DNA of 64,000 nucleotides from Cellulophaga algicola DSM 14237 (GCF_000186265.1 NC_014934.1:744001-808000), one strand, 5' to 3'. Numbered from the stretch's first letter, positions 7,990 to 17,682 are shown. Program-made: numbers and translations. The notes: generated by a model from the letters alone, not told the origin.

Positions 7990-8373
7990 TTATTTCAATA
8001 ACACTGAAGCTGCGGTGGCTCCAGATAGTTTTGCATATTTTAAAGCAGTAAATCCTAGTTTTGAAACAGCTTCTTTGTCGGCACCGTTATCTAGCAATAA
8101 TTTGATCATGTCTACATTATTATAACGTGCCGCATACATTAAGGGCGTCATGCCGTTTACTTTGGTTTTAACTTCTATATCGGCTCCAAATTCAATAAAC
8201 TTCTGTACTGTACTTAGATCACTCTGTGCAACAGCGATACTTAAAGGAGCTACATTTTTGATGCTTGTAGTTTCTACTTTTGCACTTTTGTCATTAGGAT
8301 TTACGTTTGCATTTGCAACACTTGATAAAGTCATAGTAGCGATAATTCCGAAGGTGTAGACTAAATTTTTCAT
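7990..8373 (-). CDS. exported ankyrin-repeat protein, tandem copy 6
   Basis: A 127-residue tandem copy with NPNDKS, QSDLSTVQKF in repeat 1 and ALKYAKLSGA near the end (Lys instead of Glu). Start ATG 8373. Its -7 element differs slightly from the other copies. Confidence 0.88.
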   Translation of the reverse strand: MKNLVYTFGIIATMTLSSVANANVNPNDKSAKVETTSIKNVAPLSIAVAQSDLSTVQKFIEFGADIEVKTKVNGMTPLMYAARYNNVDMIKLLLDNGADKEAVSKLGFTALKYAKLSGATAASVLLK

Positions 8374-8418
8374 AAGATGATTATTTTTAAGATTGATGAT
8401 TTGTTTTCTATTATGAAG

Positions 8419-8488
8419 TAAATATATGTTGATTATCAAGTATTTAAAACTACTTTATGACCAACGGTAGTTTTTCAAGAGCGAACGG
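8419..8488 (-). promoter_or_regulatory. LytTR-type operator and -7 element of ankyrin copy 6
   Basis: CCGTT direct repeat at 8463-8488, 36 bp, then -7 element TATATTTA (8419-8426). The variant still fits TAnnTTTA. Confidence 0.85.
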
Positions 8489-8541
8489 GGATTATCGAAA
8501 ACTGAATCGGTTTACGCTATTCCTATAGAAAGTAATAGCCA

Positions 8542-8573
8542 TAAAAAAAGGGAGCCATTGGGCTCCCTTTTTT
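8542..8573 (-). terminator. terminator of ankyrin copy 7
   Basis: Hairpin GGGAGCC-CAAT-GGCTCCC with A/T runs, downstream of the stop codon at 8600. Confidence 0.8.
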
Positions 8574-8599
8574 ATGATTGATTGATGTTTTGTTTCTTA

Positions 8600-8983
8600 T
8601 TATTTCAATAAGGCTGAAGCTGCTGTTGCTCCAGATAGTTCTGCATATTTTAAAGCGGTAAATCCTAGTTTAGAAACAGCTTCTTTATCTGCGCCATTGT
8701 CCAATAGCAATTTGATCATGTCTACATTATTATAACGTGCCGCATACATTAATGGGGTCATTCCGTTTACTTTGGTTTTAACTTCTATATCGGCTCCAAA
8801 TTCAATAAACTTCTGTACTGTACTCACATCGCTCTGTGCAACAGCGATACTTAAAGGAGCTACATTTTTGATGCTCGTAGTTTCTACTTTTGCGCTTTTG
8901 TCAGTAGGATTTACGTTTGCATTTGCAACACTTGATAAAGTCATAGTAGCAATAATTCCGAAGGTGTACACTAAATTTTTCAT
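8600..8983 (-). CDS. exported ankyrin-repeat protein, tandem copy 7
   Basis: A 127-residue tandem copy, almost identical in protein sequence to copy 1 (QSDVSTVQKF, GATAASALLK at the end). It is the first copy in the direction of transcription, immediately downstream of the S9 peptidase terminator. The near-identity of the outermost copies fits amplification by unequal crossing-over of a unit of about 609 bp. Confidence 0.88.
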   Translation of the reverse strand: MKNLVYTFGIIATMTLSSVANANVNPTDKSAKVETTSIKNVAPLSIAVAQSDVSTVQKFIEFGADIEVKTKVNGMTPLMYAARYNNVDMIKLLLDNGADKEAVSKLGFTALKYAELSGATAASALLK

Positions 8984-9028
8984 AAGATGATTATTTTTAA
9001 GATTGATGATTTGTTTTCTATTATGAAG

Positions 9029-9098
9029 TAAAGATATAGTGATTATCAAGTATTTAAAACTACTTTATGACCAACGGTAGTTTTTCAAGAGCGAACGG
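9029..9098 (-). promoter_or_regulatory. LytTR-type operator and -7 element of ankyrin copy 7
   Basis: CCGTT direct repeat at 9073-9098 and -7 element TATCTTTA at 9029-9036, separated by 36 bp. Confidence 0.85.
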
Positions 9099-9151
9099 GC
9101 ATTACCTAAACCTGAATCGGTTTACGCTACTCCTATAGAAAGGAATAGCCA

Positions 9152-9184
9152 TAAAAAAAGGGAGCCATTTGGCTCCCTTTTTTT
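9152..9184 (-). terminator. terminator of the S9 peptidase gene
   Basis: Hairpin GGGAGCC-AAAT-GGCTCCC with flanking A/T runs, the same hairpin as those ending the ankyrin genes. Confidence 0.8.
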
Positions 9185-9205
9185 AGTATCAGTATTTAAA
9201 TCACT

Positions 9206-11509
9206 TTATTGCTGTCCTAAATGTTTTGCGTAGAAGCCTAGCATAGCTTCATACAACGCAATTCTGTTTTCTTCTTTAGAAAAACCATGCCCTTCATCAT
9301 ATTTTACCATATAAGGAACATCTACTCCTTTAGCTCTCAATGCACTTACAATCTGATCTGACTCATCTATATTTACACGAGGATCATTAGCGCCTTGTAC
9401 CACGAATAATGGTTTCTTTATTTTATCAATATGAAATACAGGAGAAACTTCTTCCATGATTACCTTTTCTTCCGGAACTGCTTCATCATACCAAATCTCT
9501 TTAATTATCTTCACATAAGGCTTCCAGTAAGGAGGCATGGTATTCATAAAGGTAAAAATATTAGAAACCCCTACATAATCTACCCCGCAAGCATACAAAT
9601 CTGGGGTTTTTGTTAATCCTCTTAGTACTGCATAACCACCGTGACTTCCACCATAGATTGCCGCCTTATCTTTAGCAACCCAACCTTGTTCAATAACATA
9701 AGCTAATCCGTCTTCCACATCATCCATCGCTTTTCTTCCAATTTGTTTGAAACCAGATTCCAAAAACTTTTTGCCATATCCGCCAGAAATTCTAAAGTTC
9801 ACTTGTAAGGTTGCATAGCCTCTACTTGCAAAAAGTTGAGCTTCCGGATTAAAACCCCAAGAATCACGTACGCCTTGTGGCCCACCATGTGGGTTAACAA
9901 TCACAGGAACTTTCTCTCCGTTTAAAGCAGCTTTTGGCATGGTAATATACCCATGTAAGGTAAGGCCATCTCTACTTTTAAAAGTAATAGGACGAACATC
10001 AGCCATATCTTCCTCTTTTAATTGAGGCATGATATTATAGACCATTTTAAACTCGTCTTTCTTTACATCATAAGAATAGTAAACTCCCGCTAACTTATCA
10101 CTTGTTACATATAACAAATAATTGTTCTCATCATCCGTAGCATCTGCAATTCCGAATTGCTTTCCTTTAAATTCTTTTTCAAATTTCTTATGAAGCTTCT
10201 TATAATAGTTACTTACCGGAACAATTACAGATTTTTCACCTTCATACTGGAAGTAATCTAATTCATAGTTTCTTTTTCTAGATAACGAAAGGTTAGACAC
10301 GTCATACATATCATGTGCAAACACCTTTTTTATTTCTTTCTTTTCTTTAAAATCATATAATATAATTTCTGACTTATCGCTATTTAAATTAGAAACCACA
10401 TACGCGTCATCTGTATTCTCTGAAGCATAATTAAAGCTAAGAATAGAGAAAGAATCTTTCCAATTTAAGCTATTGACAATTTCAAACTTACCTGCTGCAT
10501 TTGCATAGTATAAATCTTGCTCCACACCATCACGTAATTTTGTGAAGGCTTTTAAGTTTCCATCTTTATCAAAGTTGTATCCCATAATTGGGTTGGCTAC
10601 GTCTTCATTGGTATACAATTGCTCTAATGCACCTGTAACAATATTTACTTTATAAGGGTCAAAAATTTGAGGATTGTTCTTATTCAAAGAAATGATAATA
10701 TGATCTTTATCTTCTTTTAGAAGCTCTAAAAAGTTTGCTTTTACACCCTCAAAAGGAGTAAGATCTTTTTGGTTTGCACCGTCTAAATCTGCTGCATACA
10801 AATGGAAGTTTTCATCACCACCTTGATCCATTAAGTATACCAATCGGTTATTATTAACCCAGCCATATCCTCTAATCAACTCTTCTTTTTCTTCAATAGC
10901 TCTGGTTATTTTCCCGGTCGCAATTTCTTTTACATACACATGACGTTTTCCATCATCGTCTTTTTCCATATATGAAATATACTTTCCGTTAGGCGCATAA
11001 TTGAAAGATGATGCTTTTGGTTTTGCAAAATAATCTGAAACTGAATATTTAAAATCACCGTTATCGGCCTGTGCTAATGCTGTTAACGCCTCATCAGAAC
11101 TAGGTAAAGCGGTATTTCCTGGAATCATTTTCTCTGTTTTCTCCAAAATTAAAGGAAATTCCATTCCTGCTTGGTAAAATATCCCAGTAATTTTAACGCC
11201 ATCGACAGCTCCTACGTATTTAATGCCTGCCTGCTTGAAATGAATACTCAACTCTTCTCCTACTAATGTGGTTTCATCCATAGGGATGTCTGTAGCACCT
11301 TGAGCAGGACTATCCATTGTTGACGTTAATATGCCCTCCTCTTCAGAGATATTGAAAACTAGCGGCATTTCTGTACCCTGTACAGCAAGTGTTCCTTTCC
11401 AAGAGCCAACGACATCTTGAGCTTTCGTCATTTGCATACTCAATGCCGTAAAGGCAAAAAGCAACATAAGTTTAATTTTGTGATTGATTTTGTGATTGAT
11501 TTTTTTCAT
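9206..11509 (-). CDS. secreted S9 (prolyl oligopeptidase-type) peptidase
   Basis: A 767-residue serine peptidase of the S9 family (acylaminoacyl-peptidase/DPP-like). Order: signal peptide (about 1-30), a small beta domain (about 31-128, VVGSWKGTLAVQG) often found ahead of Bacteroidota hydrolases, a beta-propeller (about 150-500) and an alpha/beta-hydrolase domain. Catalytic residues are Ser about 622 (YGGSHGGYAV), Asp about 709 (VVQGANDPRV) and His about 741 (DEGHGF). It probably trims peptides in the periplasm or at the surface. The promoter at 11613-11682 shares the geometry of the ankyrin genes, so it is probably in the same regulon. The N-terminus contains a duplicated 12-bp segment (KINHKINHK). 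Confidence 0.93.
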   Translation of the reverse strand: MKKINHKINHKIKLMLLFAFTALSMQMTKAQDVVGSWKGTLAVQGTEMPLVFNISEEEGILTSTMDSPAQGATDIPMDETTLVGEELSIHFKQAGIKYVGAVDGVKITGIFYQAGMEFPLILEKTEKMIPGNTALPSSDEALTALAQADNGDFKYSVSDYFAKPKASSFNYAPNGKYISYMEKDDDGKRHVYVKEIATGKITRAIEEKEELIRGYGWVNNNRLVYLMDQGGDENFHLYAADLDGANQKDLTPFEGVKANFLELLKEDKDHIIISLNKNNPQIFDPYKVNIVTGALEQLYTNEDVANPIMGYNFDKDGNLKAFTKLRDGVEQDLYYANAAGKFEIVNSLNWKDSFSILSFNYASENTDDAYVVSNLNSDKSEIILYDFKEKKEIKKVFAHDMYDVSNLSLSRKRNYELDYFQYEGEKSVIVPVSNYYKKLHKKFEKEFKGKQFGIADATDDENNYLLYVTSDKLAGVYYSYDVKKDEFKMVYNIMPQLKEEDMADVRPITFKSRDGLTLHGYITMPKAALNGEKVPVIVNPHGGPQGVRDSWGFNPEAQLFASRGYATLQVNFRISGGYGKKFLESGFKQIGRKAMDDVEDGLAYVIEQGWVAKDKAAIYGGSHGGYAVLRGLTKTPDLYACGVDYVGVSNIFTFMNTMPPYWKPYVKIIKEIWYDEAVPEEKVIMEEVSPVFHIDKIKKPLFVVQGANDPRVNIDESDQIVSALRAKGVDVPYMVKYDEGHGFSKEENRIALYEAMLGFYAKHLGQQ

Positions 11510-11612
11510 CGGTGTGTTATTAAAGATTAATTCTCTTTCTAAATCTCATTAGCTATCTGAAGAACAAATACTTAATTTGTTATGAAAGAAAAGATTCATT
11601 TTTTTCTCAAAA

Positions 11613-11682
11613 CAAAATTACACACGAAAGCTACCCTATTCTTTGAAAATATGGGGAACGGTAAAATTAAAGTTGTAAGTGG
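11613..11682 (-). promoter_or_regulatory. LytTR-type operator (one strong half-site) and -7 element of the S9 gene
   Basis: Minus strand: a proximal CCGTT (11657-11661) with a weaker distal half 21 bp away (CCACT, 11678-11682), then exactly 36 bp to a perfect -7 element TAATTTTG (11613-11620). Confidence 0.7.
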
Positions 11683-11694
11683 AATATGGAGAAA

Positions 11695-12138
11695 CTAGCC
11701 CCAGATAGCAGCATATAATTTAACACCAATCATGAACCCTAACCAAATACCTACTGCTATTACGAGTATTAATAAAGTTCTAGAGCTACGTACAATAGAG
11801 TTTTCTAAATTTACGGGAACACTATTCTTATGTACCTTTAAGGTTTTTGCTACGGGCTTAATAAAGTTAGGAGCTAGTCTAAGATCATAATTGCTGCCAT
11901 TAAGTTTAAAATAATGCTCAGCCTGCAGGAAGCCAAACTTTTCAGAAACACGCTTGCCATTTAGGTGCACAAATTGTTTCCATAAAGAATGAAAAACTTC
12001 AACTTTATTATTTTCAATATAAAACTCCGCACGCTTCACCATAAAAAAAGACATATTACTACTACTACAAATTAATGTTTGTTTGTTTTCTTCGAATTGG
12101 TTTGGGGGAAATTCTATATAGATACGTTGGGTAGCCAA
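11695..12138 (-). CDS. C-terminally anchored membrane protein, unknown
   Basis: A 147-residue protein with a soluble N-terminal part (about 1-118) and one C-terminal membrane helix (about 119-142). The only start near the frame's upstream end is TTG at 12138; the first ATG is about 28 codons in (NMSFFMVK). No family recognised. Its stop codon is 12 bp from the LytTR-type site of the S9 gene. Confidence 0.6.
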   Translation of the reverse strand: MATQRIYIEFPPNQFEENKQTLICSSSNMSFFMVKRAEFYIENNKVEVFHSLWKQFVHLNGKRVSEKFGFLQAEHYFKLNGSNYDLRLAPNFIKPVAKTLKVHKNSVPVNLENSIVRSSRTLLILVIAVGIWLGFMIGVKLYAAIWG

Positions 12139-12146
12139 AAAAAGAC

Positions 12147-12186
12147 TTCCTAAAAACTTAAAAAAAACTTAAAAAAAACTTAAAAT
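12147..12186. repeat. short A-rich tandem repeat (ACTTAAAAAA)n
   Basis: Three to four imperfect copies of a 10-bp unit (ACTTAAAAAA) between two minus-strand genes. No function evident. Confidence 0.5.
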
Positions 12187-12231
12187 GTATGCACTGCAAA
12201 GAAATACTATGCTCAGAAGATAAAAAAGCGT

Positions 12232-12756
12232 TTAATTGGCTTTTGGAGGATACTTATTAAAGACTTTGTCAACAATTTCTCTTAGTTTTTGTTCCCGAAC
12301 TTCTGGGGTCGCATTTTCTTTAAATCCGCTTGCGCTTACCGCTTGCCAGAATAAAAATTCTTTTTGGCTATCTACAAAATCAATTTGAATTTCGCGTTCT
12401 AGTTTTGGTTGTCCAACCGGGAGACCTATAGAGATACCACCACCAACATTTCTACCACTACCTCCTAGTCCTACGCCCACATTATTGTTTTGCGCAGCTT
12501 TAAATTCATTGCTTTGTATATTGATTAAAAAGTCTGGCTCTTCAGCAAGCTGAATGCCTTTGGCTTGCATCGTAGAATCTATAAGTACTAGAATTCTCTT
12601 TTCATCAAGACCACTTAATCCCGATACCAGATCGGGATAATAATTATATGTTGTATAAGAAGTAAAATCTGTTTTGGTATCGTAATCGTAATTTACGCGC
12701 ACCGCGCTGCAAGAAACAAGAAAGAATAAGACCACTAAAAAACCTATCTTTTTCAT
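12232..12756 (-). CDS. DUF4136 lipoprotein
   Basis: A 174-residue lipoprotein starting at MKKIGFLVVLFFLVSC, with lipobox LVSC and Cys about residue 16. The pattern YDYDTKTDFTSYTTYNYYPD and the C-terminal FWQAVSASGF are typical of DUF4136 (outer-membrane or periplasmic lipoproteins of unknown function). An upstream ATG at 12774 is rejected because the -7 element at 12772-12779 overlaps it. Confidence 0.85.
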   Translation of the reverse strand: MKKIGFLVVLFFLVSCSAVRVNYDYDTKTDFTSYTTYNYYPDLVSGLSGLDEKRILVLIDSTMQAKGIQLAEEPDFLINIQSNEFKAAQNNNVGVGLGGSGRNVGGGISIGLPVGQPKLEREIQIDFVDSQKEFLFWQAVSASGFKENATPEVREQKLREIVDKVFNKYPPKAN

Positions 12757-12771
12757 ATATAATGATTTATA

Positions 12772-12779
12772 CAAAAATA
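12772..12779 (-). promoter_or_regulatory. -7 promoter element of the DUF4136 gene
   Basis: TATTTTTG on the minus strand, 15 bp before ATG 12756. Matches the Bacteroidota consensus TAnnTTTG. Confidence 0.65.
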
Positions 12780-12804
12780 CTTAAAAAATAATCGGCCTAA
12801 AAAA

Positions 12805-13806
12805 TTAATCGTTAAGCATCTTCCAGAGCTTATCTTTTAACTCTACTAACCCTAATTGTGCTACCGATGATATAAACATAAACGGCACATCTTTTATTTG
12901 CTTTTCTAATTCACTTCTCATTTCAGATTGCAATTCTTCATCAAGCATATCGCTCTTAGAAATTACGACCAAACGTTCTTTATCTAACATTTCAGGATTA
13001 TACCTACGCAATTCATCCAAGAGAATTTCATACTCATTCTTTACATCCTTACTATCTGCTGGGATTAAAAAGAGTAAGGTAGAATTACGTTCTATATGTC
13101 TTAAAAAATAATAGCCTAATCCTTTACCTTCTGCTGCTCCCTCTATAATACCAGGAATATCTGCCATTACAAAACTCTGAAACTCACGGTATTTTACAAT
13201 TCCTAAATTTGGTTTTAGTGTCGTAAACTCGTAATCTGCTATTTTAGGTTTTGCTGTGGTTAAAACAGACAATAAGGTAGATTTCCCTGCATTTGGAAAA
13301 CCAACTAAACCAACATCTGCTAATAATTTTAATTCTAAAATTACAGACAATTCTTGCCCAGGAATTCCTGGTTGCGCATATCTAGGCGTCTGGTTTGTAG
13401 AGGTTCTAAAATGCCAGTTTCCACGACCCCCTAAACCACCAGGAACTAATATTTTCTCTTCTCCTTCTTCCGTTATTTCAAGGAGTACTTCTTCTGTATC
13501 AGCATCTTTAATAACGGTCCCTAAAGGCACATCTAAATAGACATCTACCCCATCGGCTCCTGTACTCCTACTTTTTGCACCATGTTCACCATGACCAGCT
13601 CTAAAGCTTCTCTTAAATTTGAAATTTAAAAGAGTCCATAAATCTTTACTACCTCTCAGAATAACATGACCACCACGACCACCATCTCCACCATCAGGAC
13701 CTCCTTTAGTAATAAATTTTTCCCGGTGTAAATGCACGGATCCTTTTCCGCCTTTACCCGATTCTAAATTTACTTTTACGTAATCTACAAAATTCCCTTC
13801 CGTCAT
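12805..13806 (-). CDS. obg: Obg GTPase
   Basis: A 333-residue Obg/CgtA GTPase. The glycine-rich Obg fold is at about 1-158 ([23 protein letters not shown]), followed by the GTPase domain with G1 [10 protein letters not shown]3 DIPG and G4 SKSD. The family acts in late 50S ribosome assembly and stress control. There is no extra C-terminal domain, as is usual for this phylum. It lies 37 bp downstream of the HPRT-adenylate kinase gene and is probably in the same operon. Confidence 0.97.
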   Translation of the reverse strand: MTEGNFVDYVKVNLESGKGGKGSVHLHREKFITKGGPDGGDGGRGGHVILRGSKDLWTLLNFKFKRSFRAGHGEHGAKSRSTGADGVDVYLDVPLGTVIKDADTEEVLLEITEEGEEKILVPGGLGGRGNWHFRTSTNQTPRYAQPGIPGQELSVILELKLLADVGLVGFPNAGKSTLLSVLTTAKPKIADYEFTTLKPNLGIVKYREFQSFVMADIPGIIEGAAEGKGLGYYFLRHIERNSTLLFLIPADSKDVKNEYEILLDELRRYNPEMLDKERLVVISKSDMLDEELQSEMRSELEKQIKDVPFMFISSVAQLGLVELKDKLWKMLND

Positions 13807-13843
13807 TGTGTTCTATCTATAGTGTATCTGGTTGTGCTACAAC

Positions 13844-14950
13844 CTAAAGCGTATCTATCACTTTTTTTAATCTTTCGGTAATTTCAGAAATCTCTCCAAT
13901 TCCGTTTACACTGAAAAATTTATCTTTACCCTCATAATAAGAAATTAAGGGTGCTGTTTTTAAATTGTATTCTTCAAAACGATTGCGAATTTTATTTTCG
14001 TCTTGATCGTCTGGTCTACCACTTACTTTGCCTCGTTCTAATAAACGTTGAATTAACACCTCATCATTTGCTTCTAAAGCAATAGTCGCATTAATCTTCA
14101 TGTCTTTAGAATCCAAGAAAGCGTCTAAAGCTTCTGCTTGAGCCGTTGTTCTCGGGAATCCATCAAAAATAAATCCTTTGGCATCTGCATTTTTGATGAC
14201 CTCATCTTGCAACATTTTAATCGTAACCTCATCGGGAACTAAATCTCCTTTATCAATAAAAGATTTGGCCAAAATACCTAATTCAGTACCATTTTTAATA
14301 TTATATCGAAAAACATCTCCTGTAGAAATATGTTTTAAATTATATTCTGATTTTAAAAATTCAGCTTGTGTGCCCTTGCCAGCACCAGGTTTTCCAAATA
14401 ATACAAGGTTAATCATAGTATTTTGATTTAATTGGTATACTTCTTTTAAATTTCTTCCTAATTCGTTATAATCTAATCCATACCCAACAATAAACTTATC
14501 GGGTATTTCCATACCTACATAATCAATTTTGTATTCTCCGTTATAGACCGATGGCTTATGGAATAAGGTAGCAATCTTAAACTCTTTTACATTTGTTTGT
14601 GAAAATAAATGCACAAGCTCTTTTAATGTTCTGCCTGTATCTATAATATCTTCAAGAATAATAACACTTTTACCGCTAATATTTTCCGGAAGATCTAATA
14701 GTGTTTCTACAATCCCTGTAGAAGTTAACCCACTATAAGAACTTAATTTTACAAAAGACACCTCACAAGGGTGTTGGTATTCTTTTAAAAAATCTGAAAC
14801 AAACATAAAAGAACCATTCAAAACCCCTACAAACAAAGGTGTTTCGTCTTTGTAATCGGCCGCAATTTTATCTGCAACATTCTTTACCGCAGCCAGAAGC
14901 TGAGCCTGACTTAAAAATGGTTTAAACTGTTTATCGTGGAGCTGTATCAC
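13844..14950 (-). CDS. adk: fused hypoxanthine phosphoribosyltransferase - adenylate kinase
   Basis: A 368-residue two-enzyme protein. Residues about 1-176 are a purine phosphoribosyltransferase with the PRPP motif VIILEDIIDTGRTL and KIDYVGMEIPDKFIVGYGLDY, typical of HPRT. Residues about 179-368 are adenylate kinase: P-loop GKPGAGKGTQ, STGD, FDGFPRTTAQAE, and a short LID (RGKVSGRPDD) without zinc ligands. The frame runs unbroken through the junction (YQLNQNTMINLVLF). Both parts serve purine nucleotide salvage and balance. The start is GTG 14950. The -7 element TATATTTG lies at 14971-14978, divergent from purK. Confidence 0.95.
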   Translation of the reverse strand: MIQLHDKQFKPFLSQAQLLAAVKNVADKIAADYKDETPLFVGVLNGSFMFVSDFLKEYQHPCEVSFVKLSSYSGLTSTGIVETLLDLPENISGKSVIILEDIIDTGRTLKELVHLFSQTNVKEFKIATLFHKPSVYNGEYKIDYVGMEIPDKFIVGYGLDYNELGRNLKEVYQLNQNTMINLVLFGKPGAGKGTQAEFLKSEYNLKHISTGDVFRYNIKNGTELGILAKSFIDKGDLVPDEVTIKMLQDEVIKNADAKGFIFDGFPRTTAQAEALDAFLDSKDMKINATIALEANDEVLIQRLLERGKVSGRPDDQDENKIRNRFEEYNLKTAPLISYYEGKDKFFSVNGIGEISEITERLKKVIDTL

Positions 14951-14970
14951 GGTTATTTTTTTTGAATTGA

Positions 14971-14978
14971 CAAATATA
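14971..14978 (-). promoter_or_regulatory. -7 element for the HPRT-adk gene
   Basis: TATATTTG on the minus strand, 20 bp before the GTG start. Fits TAnnTTTG. Confidence 0.65.
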
Positions 14979-15031
14979 GCGTTTTGATTTCTCTTTTTAC
15001 TCGTAACCTCGTCGGTTTTAAGAAATCGGTG

Positions 15032-15039
15032 TATTTTTG
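15032..15039 (+). promoter_or_regulatory. -7 element for purK
   Basis: TATTTTTG, 27 bp before ATG 15067. A TTG in frame at 15037 lies within this element, so the ATG is the real start. Confidence 0.7.
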
Positions 15040-15066
15040 TATTTCAATCAGAATTTACACACAACC

Positions 15067-16239
15067 ATGTCAAACAAAGATTCAAAAAATTATTTTTCAT
15101 CTGACTTCAAACTAGGTATTTTAGGTGGCGGACAGCTTGGGAAAATGCTGCTTTATGAAACTCGAAAGTTTGATATCTATACTAAAGTTTTAGAAGCTTC
15201 TGAAGATGTACCTTCTAAAATTGCTTGTGATGAATTTATTCTGGGTGATTTAATGGACTTTGATGCCGTTTATAATTTTGGCAAACAGGTAGATGTGCTT
15301 ACTATTGAGATAGAAAATATAAATCTTGATGCCTTAGAAAAATTAGAAGATGAAGGTGTAAAAGTATACCCTCCTTCAAAAACATTAAGAACCATACAAA
15401 ACAAAGCCAGACAAAAGCTTTTTTATCTAGACAACAATTTACCAACGGCAGAATTTTCGCGCTTTGCGTATGCTAGTGAAATTAAAGATAGCGTTGACAA
15501 TGGCGGCTTAGCGTTCCCTTTTGTTTGGAAAGCAGCTCAATTTGGGTATGACGGCCAAGGCGTAAAAGTAGTACGCAACTTTAGTGATCTTGATGATTTA
15601 CCTAAAGGCGAATGTATTGCTGAGAAGATGATTCCTTTTAAAAATGAATTAGCCGTTATAGTTGTCCGCAATCCTTCCGGTGACGTAGTTACCTATCCGG
15701 TGGTCGAAATGGAGTTTCATCCTGAAGCCAACCAAGTAGAATATGTAATTTGCCCTGCGCGGATTAATGAGGAGGTTGCCCAAAAGGCTACTGAAATTGC
15801 GCTTCAAGTATCCGAAAAAATGCAACATATTGGCATCTTGGCTGTAGAAATGTTCCAGACCCATGATGATAAAATATTGATAAATGAGGTTGCTCCGCGC
15901 CCACATAATAGTGGCCATTACAGTATAGAAGCAAGCTACACCAATCAATTTGAACAACATATTCGTGCTATGTTAGACCTTCCGTTAGGAAGTACTGCAA
16001 GTAAAGTTGCCGGTATTATGGTAAATCTAGTTGGTGCCGAAGGCTATAGTGGTGATGTTGTGTATGAAAACATGGAAGCTATTTTAAAGCTTGAAGGGGT
16101 TACTCCACATATTTACGGCAAAAAGCAAACAAGACCTTTTAGAAAAATGGGCCATGTTACCATTGTCAATAAAGATATTGCTGTTGCACGACGTATTGCG
16201 CAGCAAGTAAAAGAAACAATTAAAGTGATTAGCAAATAA
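15067..16239 (+). CDS. purK: N5-carboxyaminoimidazole ribonucleotide synthase
   Basis: About 390 residues. Begins MSNKDSKNYFSSDFKLGILG; the N-terminal ATP-grasp motif LGGGQLGKML is followed by the central PAT-type ATP-grasp domain (AEKMIPFKNELAVIVVR, INEVAPRPHNSGHYS). It carries out ATP- and bicarbonate-dependent carboxylation of AIR to N5-CAIR in purine synthesis. Its partner purE lies one gene downstream on the same strand, with a lipoprotein gene between them. Confidence 0.96.
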   Translation: MSNKDSKNYFSSDFKLGILGGGQLGKMLLYETRKFDIYTKVLEASEDVPSKIACDEFILGDLMDFDAVYNFGKQVDVLTIEIENINLDALEKLEDEGVKVYPPSKTLRTIQNKARQKLFYLDNNLPTAEFSRFAYASEIKDSVDNGGLAFPFVWKAAQFGYDGQGVKVVRNFSDLDDLPKGECIAEKMIPFKNELAVIVVRNPSGDVVTYPVVEMEFHPEANQVEYVICPARINEEVAQKATEIALQVSEKMQHIGILAVEMFQTHDDKILINEVAPRPHNSGHYSIEASYTNQFEQHIRAMLDLPLGSTASKVAGIMVNLVGAEGYSGDVVYENMEAILKLEGVTPHIYGKKQTRPFRKMGHVTIVNKDIAVARRIAQQVKETIKVISK

Positions 16240-16264
16240 CAAAATACTAGAGCACTACTTTTAT

Positions 16265-17185
16265 ATGAAGTACACCTACCTCATTTTACTGCTATTCATA
16301 ACGTTTTCTTGCAAAACAGAAGAAGATAAGCACCCTGAAATGTTGTTTTTTGAAGAAGCTTTGGAAAAAGACTTCACCGTGGAAAATGTTGGGAACAAAC
16401 CTAATTACTATAGTGATACTGAGAACTATGTTTTCTTCAAAACAGATAATTTAGCCTCAAAAAAAGAGCTCATCATCTACAATAAACAAAATAGAGCACC
16501 GTTAAAAACGATCCGCATAGATAACCTTGAGTTTGTTATTGATAGTGAAGGAAGTATTTTTGGATTCAATAGCGAGTCAGAAAAAGCTATTAGCTACGAA
16601 GCTCCCATTTTTGACAAAAAACAGCTTGAGATGGTTTCATTAGAACAGCTCTCGGACAACAATTTAAAAGAAACTTACGCCTCTGATATTGCTCAAAAAG
16701 AACTTGACGAAGCTGCAGCTACCAAATTAATCAACGAAATTCGAAATAAAACCATTCAAACAACATTTGTAGACTCCCTAGATTGCGCCATTGAGTTGTA
16801 TGGGTCTTATGAATTAATTCTGAAATATCCTTCAAAAGAAATTTACGTAAATGATGGGTTACTTTTCAAAGGAACATTTTTGAAAAGTAAAATGTACGAC
16901 ATGAAAGATTGTTTTTTAGCGCATACTAATTTAGAAGAAACCGGATATTTTGCTGCGAAGCATTTAAAATTAGAAGATGAAATTACCTTAGCCTATCATT
17001 TAGAAGGTAGTAATCATTTTGTAATGGGCGTATCTTCGAACAAGCTGTATTATTACGAGTTTAGGCTAAACGATAAAATCACGAAATTTAAATCTGCCTA
17101 TCCTATTAAAGAAATTGATAATTTTGAAGATCAAATCTTATTAGAAATGGGATCTGACAAATATAAAATCACCACGAAAAAATAA
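16265..17185 (+). CDS. lipoprotein of unknown function between purK and purE
   Basis: A 306-residue lipoprotein: MKYTYLILLLFITFSC, with the lipobox Cys at about residue 16. The mature part looks soluble. It sits 25 bp after purK and 5 bp before purE, so it is co-transcribed with purine genes, although nothing in its sequence suggests purine metabolism. Family not recognised. Confidence 0.75.
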   Translation: MKYTYLILLLFITFSCKTEEDKHPEMLFFEEALEKDFTVENVGNKPNYYSDTENYVFFKTDNLASKKELIIYNKQNRAPLKTIRIDNLEFVIDSEGSIFGFNSESEKAISYEAPIFDKKQLEMVSLEQLSDNNLKETYASDIAQKELDEAAATKLINEIRNKTIQTTFVDSLDCAIELYGSYELILKYPSKEIYVNDGLLFKGTFLKSKMYDMKDCFLAHTNLEETGYFAAKHLKLEDEITLAYHLEGSNHFVMGVSSNKLYYYEFRLNDKITKFKSAYPIKEIDNFEDQILLEMGSDKYKITTKK

Positions 17186-17190
17186 ACAAC

Positions 17191-17682
17191 ATGAGTAAAG
17201 TAGCCGTAGTAATGGGTAGTACAAGTGACCTGCCCGTAATGCAAGATGCCATAGATATTTTAAAAGGTTTTGATATAGAAGTTGATGTAGATATTGTTTC
17301 TGCCCACCGTACGCCTGAAAAATTGTTTGATTTTAGTAAAAATGCACACCTTAAAGGGTATACTGTAATTATTGCAGGGGCCGGTGGTGCTGCACATTTA
17401 CCAGGAATGGTAGCTTCTATGTCGCCTCTTCCTGTAATTGGAGTGCCCGTAAAAAGCAGTAATTCTATAGATGGTTGGGATTCTGTGTTATCTATCTTGC
17501 AAATGCCTGGTGGCGTTCCTGTTGCTACAGTAGCGTTAAACGGTGCTAAAAACGCAGGTATTCTTGCTGCTCAGATCATCGGTAGCGCTGATAAATGCGT
17601 ATTAGATAAAATAATTCTTTACAAAGAAGGTTTAAAACAAAAGGTAATTGAAGGCGCTAAATCTTTAAATAAAAATAGTTAA
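17191..17682 (+). CDS. purE: N5-CAIR mutase
   Basis: A 163-residue class I PurE: MGSTSDLPVM near the start, catalytic-site motif SAHRTP, and GAGGAAHLPGMVAS. It converts the N5-CAIR made by PurK into CAIR. Length and motifs are normal. Confidence 0.97.
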   Translation: MSKVAVVMGSTSDLPVMQDAIDILKGFDIEVDVDIVSAHRTPEKLFDFSKNAHLKGYTVIIAGAGGAAHLPGMVASMSPLPVIGVPVKSSNSIDGWDSVLSILQMPGGVPVATVALNGAKNAGILAAQIIGSADKCVLDKIILYKEGLKQKVIEGAKSLNKNS

